A stretch of DNA of 64,000 nucleotides. Origin: Polymorphospora lycopeni. GTDB taxonomy: Bacteria > Actinomycetota > Actinomycetes > Mycobacteriales > Micromonosporaceae. Both the position numbers and the translations under genes were made by a program. Numbering within the stretch: the first letter of the stretch is position 1; each line of letters starts with the position of its first letter. The notes under the pieces are model-generated. The model had not been told where the DNA came from, made no database searches, and was given only the letters and a program-made list of their open reading frames with translations. Of this stretch, positions 1 to 6,862 are shown piece after piece. Where the stretch lies: contig NZ_JBCGDC010000024.1 in assembly GCF_042237075.1 (NCBI RefSeq), positions 1-64,000 of the forward strand. The letters run 5' to 3'.

Positions 1-344
1 GTGCCGGGGCCGGGAACGCGCCGCTGGAGGTGTTCGTCGCGGTCGCGGAGTTGCACGGTTGGGAGCATGGTTGTGACGTGTTCGCGTTGATGGATGCTGC
101 CGAGGACCTGGTCCGGCCGTTGCAGGACCGGCCGGTACGCGTCGACCGGGAAACCCTGACGCTGGGCTATGCCGGGGTGTATTCGAGTTTCCTGCGGCAT
201 GCGGAGCGGGCGTCGGACCGGTACGGGGTCGACGTGCGCTCGATCCTGGTCGAGCTCGGCCGCCGTCGCATGGTCGGTGGCCAGGAGGACATGATCGTCG
301 ACGTCGCCCTCGACCTGGTCGGCGGCGGGGAGGGCAAGCCGTGA
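1..344 (+). CDS. 4-hydroxy-2-oxovalerate aldolase, C-terminal fragment
   Basis: Open reading frame that enters from before the window and stops at 342-344; about 113 residues are visible. The segments PLEVFVAVAELHG, LMDAAEDLVRP, DRETLTLGYAGVYSSFLRH and VGGQEDMIVDVALDL match the C-terminal communication domain of DmpG/MhpE-type aldolases. These split 4-hydroxy-2-oxovalerate into pyruvate and acetaldehyde, normally in a channelling complex with an acylating acetaldehyde dehydrogenase, which should lie just upstream. The stop overlaps the GTG start of the next gene (GTGA), indicating translational coupling in one operon. The catalytic TIM barrel lies outside the window, so activity cannot be judged. 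The two following genes place it in the lower 2-aminomuconate pathway. Confidence 0.9.
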   Translation, partial: AGAGNAPLEVFVAVAELHGWEHGCDVFALMDAAEDLVRPLQDRPVRVDRETLTLGYAGVYSSFLRHAERASDRYGVDVRSILVELGRRRMVGGQEDMIVDVALDLVGGGEGKP

Positions 345-1072
345 CCGACCTCGCCACCATCGCCGAACGACTCGACCAGGCGGCGACCAGCCGTACCGTG
401 ACCCCGCAGTTCGGGGCCGACGCCGGGCTGGACGTGCCCACCGCGTACCGGATTCAGGAGGCCGTGGTCGCCCACCGGACGGCCCGCGGCGAACGTCTCG
501 TCGGGTTGAAGCTGGGGCTGACCAGCCGGGCCAAGATGGCGCAGATGGGCGTTGACGAGGTCATCTGGGGCCGGCTCACCGACGCCATGGCCATCGCCGA
601 CGGCGGCACGATCAGCCTCGCCGACCACATCCACCCGAAAGCCGAACCGGAGGTCGCCTTCCTGATCGGGGGCGGCACCATCGCGGCGGTCGCACCGGCG
701 ATCGAGGTCATCGACTCCCGGTACGTCGACTTCCGCTTCACCCTGCCCGAGGTGATCGCCGACAACACGTCGGCGAGTGGTTTCGTGGTCGGCGCCTGGC
801 AGCCCGTCCCGGCCGGGATCGACAACCTCGGGGTGCTGCTGGAGGTCGACGGCCGCACCGTCCAGATCGGATCGACGGCCGCCATCCTCGGCGACCCGCG
901 CCGGGCCCTGGCCGAGGCGGTCCGGCTCGCCGCCGCCGATGGCGTCGAGCTGACCGACGGCTCGGTCCTGCTCGCCGGCGCGGCGACGGCCGCCGTACCC
1001 CTGAAACCCGGCGCCCACGTCCGCGCCGTCGTGGAATCGCTCGGCGCCGCGTCGCTGAAGGTGACGCCGTGA
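341..1072 (+). CDS. 4-oxalocrotonate decarboxylase (fumarylacetoacetase-fold)
   Basis: 243 residues, the usual length for the DmpH/DmpE (decarboxylase/hydratase) branch of the fumarylacetoacetase superfamily. The segments GLKLGLTSRAKMAQMGV, WGRLTDAM, HPKAEPEVAFLI (metal ligands) and EVIDSRYVDFRF are visible. The AKMAQMGV stretch resembles DmpH decarboxylases more than DmpE hydratases, so I prefer 4-oxalocrotonate decarboxylase (to 2-oxopent-4-enoate and CO2). A 2-keto-4-pentenoate hydratase is the alternative. The GTG start overlaps the aldolase stop by 4 nt. Conversion of 2-aminomuconate to 4-oxalocrotonate by the downstream deaminase would supply its substrate. Confidence 0.85.
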   Translation: MTDLATIAERLDQAATSRTVTPQFGADAGLDVPTAYRIQEAVVAHRTARGERLVGLKLGLTSRAKMAQMGVDEVIWGRLTDAMAIADGGTISLADHIHPKAEPEVAFLIGGGTIAAVAPAIEVIDSRYVDFRFTLPEVIADNTSASGFVVGAWQPVPAGIDNLGVLLEVDGRTVQIGSTAAILGDPRRALAEAVRLAAADGVELTDGSVLLAGAATAAVPLKPGAHVRAVVESLGAASLKVTP

Positions 1073-1142
1073 CCGAGCGGAGTGAGGGAACCATGAGGCT
1101 CAGTTGTCGGCACGGCGGTGCCGAGCGCAGCGAGGTGACGCC

Positions 1143-1562
1143 GTGACCGGGGAGTCTGGCGGGGTCGTGGCCGGCAAGGCCACACCACGCGGCCGGTTCC
1201 CACACGTCCGGGTCGCCGGCGACCTGGTCTTCGTCTCCGGCACGTCCAGCCGGCGGCCGGACAACACCATCGCCGGCGCCTCCGTCGACCCGATGGGCAC
1301 CACCGACCTCGACATCCGCGTCCAGACCCGGGCCGTCATCGAGAACATCCGCGACATCCTGCACTCCGTCGGCGCCGACCTGACCGACCTCGTCCAGATC
1401 ACCACCTACCTGGTCAACATGAACGACTTCGGCGGCTACAACGAGGTCTACGCCGAATACTTCGACGAGACCGGACCCACCCGCACCACCGTCGCCGTAC
1501 ACCAACTCCCGCACCCGCACCTGCTCATCGAGATCCAGGCGGTGGCCGTACGCCGGGGTTGA
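1143..1562 (+). CDS. 2-aminomuconate deaminase (RidA/YjgF family)
   Basis: 139 residues from GTG 1143, preceded by GAGG at a good distance. An upstream in-frame GTG at 1104 lies in a repeat-like linker and is less likely. RidA fold throughout. The segments GDLVFVSGTSSRRPDNT, MGTTDLDIRVQTRAVIENI and YNEVYAEYFDETGPTRTTV are characteristic of 2-aminomuconate deaminases (NbaF/AmnD type) rather than generic RidA enamine deaminases. It would hydrolyse 2-aminomuconate to 4-oxalocrotonate and ammonia. The order aldolase-decarboxylase-deaminase is the I-G-F order I recall for the nba cluster of 2-nitrobenzoate/3-hydroxyanthranilate degradation. The 70-bp spacer from the previous gene contains two copies of GGTGACGCCGTGACC (1062-1076 and 1134-1148). 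Confidence 0.82.
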   Translation: MTGESGGVVAGKATPRGRFPHVRVAGDLVFVSGTSSRRPDNTIAGASVDPMGTTDLDIRVQTRAVIENIRDILHSVGADLTDLVQITTYLVNMNDFGGYNEVYAEYFDETGPTRTTVAVHQLPHPHLLIEIQAVAVRRG

Positions 1563-1595
1563 CGGCACCGCTACCGGTGGAGGCCCGCTGGCAGG

Positions 1596-2762
1596 ATGTG
1601 GCGGGTGGAGACGGTCGACTGGGCGGGGTTGGAGCACGCGTACGGCAGTGCCGAGGACGTACCGGCGAACCTGCGGGCGCTGGCCTCGCCGGACGAGGAG
1701 GAACGGCACGGAGCGTTCGGCGAGTTGTACGCCAGCATCGTCCACCAGGGCACCCGCTACGAGGCGAGCGCCTACGCGGTGCCGCCGCTGCTGGACCTGC
1801 TCGCCGACCCGGCGACCCCGGACCGGTGGCTCGTCGGGCAGCTACTGGTGCTGATCGCGATCGGGTCCGACGAGGCGTGGGTGCCCGACGGGCTGCCGGT
1901 CGGCGAGTTGCGGTCGGCGGCGGCCGGCGGTGCCGAGGCGCTGCGGCGCTACAAGCGGCGCGAGTCCCTGGACGAGGCGGACCAACGGCGGATGTTCACG
2001 TACGTCGACCTGCGCGCGTACGAGGCCGTCGGCGCCGGCCTGCCGCTGCTGCGCCGGCTTGTCGGCGGGGACGACGCCGACCTGAGCACCGTCGCGGCGT
2101 ACACGCTGGGCTGGTATCCGGAACCGGAGCCGGCGGCGAGCATCGCCGCGCTGGCGACGGTGGCAACGGACCCGGCCCGAGGTGAAGAGGAAGTGGCGGT
2201 CGCGGTGGTGGCGGCCGGGATGGTCGGCGCCGACGGTGCCGACCGGCTCGCCGCGACGGCACTCGACGACGAGCGGGCGGTGGTGCGCTGGGCGGGGGCC
2301 GTCGCGTCCGCCCGCCTGCACGGGCCGACCACCGGCGAGCGGGCGGTCACCGAACTGCTGCACTGGGCCGGCGGCGCCAGCCAGCCGGACACCCGGCTGC
2401 CTTACCTCGAGGGTGACCTGGGCGGCTACGCCTCGCTGGCGTTGCGCCAGCTCGGCCCGGCGTACGCCGACGCCGCGTTCGACGCCCACCTGGCCCGGCT
2501 GCCGAAGGTCCAGGCCATGCCGGCACTGACCGTCGTCGACGCGGCGCTGCGGCTGGCGTTCCCGGCCGGCCCGGTGCCGGCGGGTACACCGTTCGCGGCA
2601 CTCGACGACCGGCAGCGCCGCCTGGTCCGGGTGCTCGCCGCCGCGCCCGGCTCCTGGTGCTGGTCGGATCGGCAGGAGTTCGGCAACTTCAGCATGGCGG
2701 TCGGGGACTACGGCCTGCCGAACAGTAACTCCCGCATGCGCGAGTACGTCCGAACCGCCTGA
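1596..2762 (+). CDS. HEAT-like repeat protein
   Basis: 388 residues, no signal peptide or membrane segment. The sequence is a series of amphipathic alanine/leucine-rich helix pairs such as AVPPLLDLLADPATPDRWLV, TVAAYTLGWYPEPEPAASIA and DDERAVVRWAGAVASARLH, the pattern of HEAT/armadillo-type solenoids that usually bind proteins. No catalytic motif is visible. It starts 33 bp after the pathway operon but has no obvious functional tie to it. Similar HEAT proteins of unknown role are common in actinomycete genomes. Function unknown. Confidence 0.75.
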   Translation: MWRVETVDWAGLEHAYGSAEDVPANLRALASPDEEERHGAFGELYASIVHQGTRYEASAYAVPPLLDLLADPATPDRWLVGQLLVLIAIGSDEAWVPDGLPVGELRSAAAGGAEALRRYKRRESLDEADQRRMFTYVDLRAYEAVGAGLPLLRRLVGGDDADLSTVAAYTLGWYPEPEPAASIAALATVATDPARGEEEVAVAVVAAGMVGADGADRLAATALDDERAVVRWAGAVASARLHGPTTGERAVTELLHWAGGASQPDTRLPYLEGDLGGYASLALRQLGPAYADAAFDAHLARLPKVQAMPALTVVDAALRLAFPAGPVPAGTPFAALDDRQRRLVRVLAAAPGSWCWSDRQEFGNFSMAVGDYGLPNSNSRMREYVRTA

Positions 2763-2773
2763 CCAGGCGAAAG

Positions 2774-2827
2774 AAGACTCCGTCTGGCGATACTATCTCT
2801 AGAGAAAGTATCGCCAGAGAAAGTCTT
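2774..2827. promoter_or_regulatory. 54-bp palindrome upstream of ATPase gene
   Basis: Near-perfect dyad centred at 2800/2801. The core TCTCTAGAGA (2796-2805) is a perfect palindrome. The flanking 11-bp arms TCTGGCGATAC (2783-2793) and GTATCGCCAGA (2808-2818) are perfect complements, and a further 6 bp (AAGACT/AGTCTT) pair outside three mismatches. Overall 23 of 27 pairs match. It is A/T-richer than its surroundings and ends 10 bp before the GTG of the next gene, so it could be an operator for a dimeric repressor or an mRNA hairpin over the ribosome site. Confidence 0.6.
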
Positions 2828-2837
2828 TGGAGGACCT

Positions 2838-4265
2838 GTGGTCGCGTTCGTTGGGCGGGAACGGGAACTCGGCGTGCTCGGCACGCTGCTCGACGACGTG
2901 GCCGCCGAGATCGGCACCGCCCGGCCCGGCCGTTGCCTGCTCATCCGTGGACGGCGGCGGATCGGCAAGTCCAGCCTGGTCGAGACGTTCGTCGGTGCCG
3001 CCGGAGTGCCGTCCGTCTTCTACACCGCCGCCGGGGCGTCGTCCGAAGCCGAACTCGAAGTCCTGACCGACGCCGTCCGTTTCTCGACCCTGCCGGACCG
3101 GGCCGTCTTCGACGAGGCGATACCGGGGAACTGGACGGCCGCCCTACGCCAACTCGCCGGCACCCTGCCCGACGACCGGCCGAGCGTGGTCGTCATCGAC
3201 GAGGTTCCCTACCTGATGGACCGGGTGGACGCGTTCGAGGGCATCCTGCAACGTGCCTGGGACCGGGAACTCAGCCGGCGTCCGGTGCTCCTCGTCCTGA
3301 TCGGCTCGGACGTGTCCATGATGGAGTCGCTCGGCTCGTACGGCCGGCCTTTCCACCAGCGGGGACAGGAGATGGTCCTCGGTCCGCTCAACCCGGCCGA
3401 GGTCGGCCGGATGCTCGACCTCGATCCGCCGGCCGCTTTCGACGCCGCACTCGTCACCGGCGGACTGCCGCTGATCTGTGCGTCGTGGCGTCGGGGCATG
3501 GACCTCTGGGACTTCCTTGCCGCGGAACTGACCAATCCCGTGTCGGCCCTACTGGTGAGTGCCGAACGGTCGCTCGCGGCGGAGTTCCCCGACCATGCCC
3601 ACGCCCGAGCCGTACTCTCGGCGATCGGCAGTGGCGAGCGGACCTTCACCAACATCGCCCGGGCGGCGGGCGGGATCGCCAACACGACCCTGACCCGGTC
3701 CGCCGAGTTCCTCGCCCGCAAAAGGCTCGTCGCCGCCGAGTTGCCGCTCTCCACCCGGCCGTCGAAAGAGCGTCGATACCGGATCGCCGACCCGTACCTG
3801 CGGTTCTGGCTGCACTTCGTGCGGCCGCACCTGCCCGAGATCGAACGGATGCGCGGCGACCTCACTCTCGACCGGGTCCGGGCGGGCTGGACGACGTGGC
3901 GTGGCCGCGCGATCGAACCGCTCCTACGGGAGTCGCTCGCCCGGCTGCTACCCGACGGCAGCCTGCCGTCGGCCGCGGCCGTCGGCGCCTACTGGACCCG
4001 GTCGAACGACATCGAGATCGACATCGTCGGCGCGGACCGCGAACCGATCGCCCGGGAACTGCTCTTCCTCGGCTCGGTCAAGTGGCTGGAGCAACGGCCG
4101 TTCGACGCCCACGACCTCGCCGCGCTGCACCGGCACCGGGCGCTGTTGACCGATCAGCCGGTTCCGCTGGTCGCGGTGAGCCGAAGCGGGGTCACCTGCA
4201 CCGGGCTGGAGGCGGTCTACGGTCCAGCCGAACTGCTCGCCGCCTGGCGGCCGGCGTCGCGCTGA
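2838..4265 (+). CDS. AAA-type ATPase with DUF234-like C-terminus
   Basis: 475 residues from GTG 2838 (MVAFVGRERELG). Walker A is GRRRIGKSS near residue 37 and Walker B is VVVIDEVPYLM near residue 118. This matches the archaeal-type STAND-like ATPases whose N-terminus reads F-x-G-R-E-x-E. A winged-helix segment follows (residues about 260-310). The C-terminal part has RRYRIADPYLRFWLHFV, then DIEIDIVGAD and LFLGSVKW, as in DUF234 domains with a degraded PD-(D/E)XK look in which the usual ExK is SVK. The substrate of this family is unknown. The gene stands alone, convergent with the next gene and behind a large palindrome. Confidence 0.8.
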   Translation: MVAFVGRERELGVLGTLLDDVAAEIGTARPGRCLLIRGRRRIGKSSLVETFVGAAGVPSVFYTAAGASSEAELEVLTDAVRFSTLPDRAVFDEAIPGNWTAALRQLAGTLPDDRPSVVVIDEVPYLMDRVDAFEGILQRAWDRELSRRPVLLVLIGSDVSMMESLGSYGRPFHQRGQEMVLGPLNPAEVGRMLDLDPPAAFDAALVTGGLPLICASWRRGMDLWDFLAAELTNPVSALLVSAERSLAAEFPDHAHARAVLSAIGSGERTFTNIARAAGGIANTTLTRSAEFLARKRLVAAELPLSTRPSKERRYRIADPYLRFWLHFVRPHLPEIERMRGDLTLDRVRAGWTTWRGRAIEPLLRESLARLLPDGSLPSAAAVGAYWTRSNDIEIDIVGADREPIARELLFLGSVKWLEQRPFDAHDLAALHRHRALLTDQPVPLVAVSRSGVTCTGLEAVYGPAELLAAWRPASR

Positions 4266-4281
4266 CCGCCACACCCCGTCG

Positions 4282-4818
4282 TCAGTACAAGAGCAGGGTG
4301 CCGGCCAGGGAGATCAGGGCGCTCACCAGCAGGGCGGCGCCGCAGCCGACGCCGGTCACCGCGCTCACCGGCAGGGACCGGGCCCGCGCCACCGGCACGG
4401 CGGCCAGCGCCACCACGGTCAGCAGCACCGCCGGCAGGTGGATGAGCGGATAGTGCAGCAGCACCGCCACCGGGAAGAGGTGCAGCCCGACCACGAGGGC
4501 GACCCAGGCGGGAATCAGGTCCTTGTGCCGGGTGAAGGCCAGGAGCAGGGCGCCGAGCCCGGCGGCGCCGAACTCGATGGCGACGACCAACCCGAACGCC
4601 TTGCTGGTGTCAGCGTCGAAGACGGTGCCGTCGGTCCAGTGTCGCCAGGCGAGCAGACCGCCGGCCACCGCCGTCAGCATCGACACACCGGATCCGATGC
4701 CGAGCCACTTCGGCCAGGTCGGCGGCGGCTTCTCCTGCGCCCACCCGAACCAGCCGGAGGCGAAGAAGCCGAAGATGACGGCGGTCATGGCCGCGTCCCG
4801 GACGAAATCTGCGGTCAT
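4282..4818 (-). CDS. Multi-pass membrane protein, unknown function
   Basis: 178 residues with about five or six hydrophobic segments, for example MTAVIFGFFASGWFGWA, VVAIEFGAAGLGALLLAF, WVALVVGLHLFPVAVLL and VSALISLAGTLLLY. It is therefore an integral membrane protein with short loops and no recognisable catalytic motif. It is convergent with the ATPase gene (17 bp between the stops) and divergent from the MFS gene at 4968. I do not recognise the family beyond actinomycete conserved membrane protein. Confidence 0.7.
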   Translation of the reverse strand: MTADFVRDAAMTAVIFGFFASGWFGWAQEKPPPTWPKWLGIGSGVSMLTAVAGGLLAWRHWTDGTVFDADTSKAFGLVVAIEFGAAGLGALLLAFTRHKDLIPAWVALVVGLHLFPVAVLLHYPLIHLPAVLLTVVALAAVPVARARSLPVSAVTGVGCGAALLVSALISLAGTLLLY

Positions 4819-4954
4819 CGGTCTGCCCCCTCCGGCCGGGCGGCGGCTCCCGGACCTGGTTCACCGTACGGGAGACGTTCTACCTGGTCCGATGCCCGCG
4901 ATCCACCGACGGGTGCCGGATCACCGGATGCCCCGTGAAGATCAGCGCGGCTGT

Positions 4955-4960
4955 TACGGT
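4955..4960 (+). promoter_or_regulatory. TANNNT -10 box for leaderless MFS mRNA
   Basis: TACGGT ends 7 nt before ATG 4968, with no Shine-Dalgarno sequence in between. This is the arrangement of leaderless actinomycete transcripts and is the reason for choosing ATG 4968 over the in-frame GTG at 4935. Confidence 0.5.
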
Positions 4961-4967
4961 GGCGCCC

Positions 4968-6656
4968 ATGTCCGACCCCGCGCGTCCCGCAACCGGTGGA
5001 GCCGTCGCGAAGCGCCGGGAGGCGAGCACCCTTCTCGCCGCCGCGCTGACCAACGGGCCGGCCGAACTCGTCGACTTCGTACTCCCGCTCTGGGCCGGCA
5101 TCGCCCTGGGGGCCAGCGCCACCGAGGTCGGCCTGCTCGTGGCGCTGGAACTCGCCGTGTCGGTGGTCGTCCGCCCGATCGCCGGGGTGCTGGCCGATAC
5201 CCGGGAGCGCCGCTACGTGGCCGGTGCCGGGGCACTGCTCTACGGCCTGTCCTGTGTCGGGTACGCGGTGGCGGGCAGCCTGCCGCTGGCGTACGTCGCG
5301 GCGGTCCTCGGCGGTGTCGGCGGCGCCCTGCTGTGGGTGTCGGTACGCGCCATCGTCGGGGAGCGGCTGGCCCGCGACACGACCGTCTACCCGCGCCTGA
5401 TGTCGGCCCAGGAGACCGGGACCTGGATCGCCTTCGTCGCCGGGCTGACCCTGCTCGGCTTCGTCGACTTCGTCGGGCTCTTCCTGGCCTGCGCGGCGGC
5501 CTGCCTGGTCGGTGCGGTGGCCCTCTTCGCGATGCCGGCCCGGCCGGCTCCGGCCGGGGAACACGGTGGTGCCGACGTCGCCGGCACGGTGGGGCTCGGC
5601 GCGGTCGGGCGCCGGCTGCGGCCGATGCTGCTCGCCGTCGTCGTCACGATGACCGCCGAGGCCGCCATCGGCATCCTGTTGCTGCTGCACCTGCAACGCG
5701 GGTTCGACCTCGAGATCATCGAGATCGCGTACGTCTTCCTGCCCGGCGCCATCGCGATGAGCGTCCTGCCGGGCTACCTGCACCGGTTCGTGCTCCGGTT
5801 CGGTCGGACCAGGGTGCTCGCGACCGCCTCGGTGGCCAGCGCCGCGTTCGCCGCCAGCCTGTCCCTGGCCCCGAACCCGTGGGTGCTCGCCGGGCTGTGG
5901 GTCCTCAGTGGTGCGGCGTGGGCGGCGGTTATGCCGATCCAGCAGGCGGTGATCGCCGAGGCGTCCGGCGCGCAGACCGGTCGCGGGATGGGCCTCTACG
6001 AGTCGGCGGCGCTGGTCGGCGGCGTGATCGGTTCGCTGGCCGGCGGCCTGCTCTACGACGGTGGCTCGTGGGCGCTGGCCTGCCTGGTCGCCGCCGCGGT
6101 CATCCTGTCCGGCGCGCTGATCGTGCCCCGGTCGGTGCGCGCCCTCGGCGTCGCCGACGTCCCGACCGCCACCGAGCCCGAGGAATCCGATGTGGACGAC
6201 GGCGGGGCGTCGACCGCCGGCGGGGGAGCGGTGGTGGCTCCCGCGCCGGGGGTCGTACCGGTCGTACCCGTCGCGACCCGCCCGGTGGAGCCGGTGTCGC
6301 TGACCAAGCCCGAGCCGTCCGCTGATCTACGGGCCGGGACCGGCGAGCCGTCCGCCCCGGAGACGACGAAACAGCAGGCGGCCGGGAAGCCGCCGAAGAC
6401 CCCCCGTCAGCGCCTCGTCGAACTCGGCCAGCACGCCGCACTCTTCGCCGCCGTGCAGGTCGGGCTCGCGGTGTTCGGCGTCTCCTGGCTGTGGGACCTG
6501 CTCACCGGCCGGCTGTCCGGGCTCGTCATGCGCGGCGGCGTCGAGCACGACGGGCTGGCCGCCGCCGCGTACGGGGTCGGCCGGATCTGGACCATCGTGC
6601 TGGTCGTCGACGTGCTGTGGACCATGATTCAGGTGTCGCGCTCGCGACGCCGGTAG
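4968..6656 (+). CDS. MFS transporter with extra C-terminal membrane domain
   Basis: 562 residues from ATG 4968. The first 390 or so residues form a 12-helix major facilitator (GIALGASATEVGLLVALEL, then VLADTRERRYVAGAG as the loop 2-3 motif). An acidic, proline- and alanine-rich linker follows (about residues 395-480). The protein ends with two more hydrophobic segments (LFAAVQVGLAVFGVSWLW and VGRIWTIVLVVDVLWTMI) and a basic tail. This tail domain is unusual for an MFS protein. The substrate is not predictable. Its stop is only 23 bp before the inverted repeat that opens the retron-like RNA locus. Confidence 0.8.
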   Translation: MSDPARPATGGAVAKRREASTLLAAALTNGPAELVDFVLPLWAGIALGASATEVGLLVALELAVSVVVRPIAGVLADTRERRYVAGAGALLYGLSCVGYAVAGSLPLAYVAAVLGGVGGALLWVSVRAIVGERLARDTTVYPRLMSAQETGTWIAFVAGLTLLGFVDFVGLFLACAAACLVGAVALFAMPARPAPAGEHGGADVAGTVGLGAVGRRLRPMLLAVVVTMTAEAAIGILLLLHLQRGFDLEIIEIAYVFLPGAIAMSVLPGYLHRFVLRFGRTRVLATASVASAAFAASLSLAPNPWVLAGLWVLSGAAWAAVMPIQQAVIAEASGAQTGRGMGLYESAALVGGVIGSLAGGLLYDGGSWALACLVAAAVILSGALIVPRSVRALGVADVPTATEPEESDVDDGGASTAGGGAVVAPAPGVVPVVPVATRPVEPVSLTKPEPSADLRAGTGEPSAPETTKQQAAGKPPKTPRQRLVELGQHAALFAAVQVGLAVFGVSWLWDLLTGRLSGLVMRGGVEHDGLAAAAYGVGRIWTIVLVVDVLWTMIQVSRSRRR

Positions 6657-6665
6657 GTGGCCGCC

Positions 6666-6671
6666 TAGGCT
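6666..6671 (+). promoter_or_regulatory. Candidate -10 box for the retron RNA
   Basis: TAGGCT fits the TANNNT box seen at several other genes here. Those boxes predict a start point 7-10 nt downstream, that is 6678-6681, which coincides with the first base of the left inverted-repeat arm at 6680. No clear -35 is visible; the support is positional. Confidence 0.4.
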
Positions 6672-6679
6672 GGCCGGGT

Positions 6680-6841
6680 GGCAGCGTGTCCCGAGCTGAC
6701 CAGGCCGCGTCCGCGCGGTCCCGGTCTCTCCGGGGCAACCCCGGGGACGTCACCCGTACCACCGCATCGCGTCGCCTGCGCTCCGGTGCGCTCCGCGCAC
6801 GTCCGCGCACGCACGACCGGGCCTCGTCGGGACACGCTGCC
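6680..6841 (+). ncRNA. Putative retron msr-msd RNA locus
   Basis: The 162-nt segment is bounded by a perfect 15-bp inverted repeat: GGCAGCGTGTCCCGA (6680-6694) and TCGGGACACGCTGCC (6827-6841). This is the a1/a2 arrangement of retron RNAs. An AGC triplet (6694-6696) follows directly at the end of the left arm, where the branching guanosine of msr is found (candidate G6695). Inside are two short hairpins (CCGCG/CGCGG at 6705-6718; CCGGGG/CCCCGG at 6730-6744) fitting msr. A nested hairpin at 6777-6809 (TGCGC/GCGCA outside, GTGCG/CGCAC inside) fits msd. The right arm ends 21 bp before the reverse transcriptase start. The assignment is by structure and position only; the exact msd ends are not determined. 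Confidence 0.65.
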
Positions 6842-6862
6842 CCACCCGACCGTGGACCGCCC

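Noticed and set aside
1076..1142. Small gene or leader in the spacer before the deaminase gene
   Set aside because: The spacer resembles the GAGCGNAGNGAGG-type intergenic repeats of actinomycetes and has no convincing reading frame.
6491..6862. N-terminal extension of the reverse transcriptase frame upstream of ATG 6863
   Set aside because: Arginine-rich translation with no domain, overlapping the MFS gene and the inverted-repeat RNA locus; it is a shadow of high-GC DNA.
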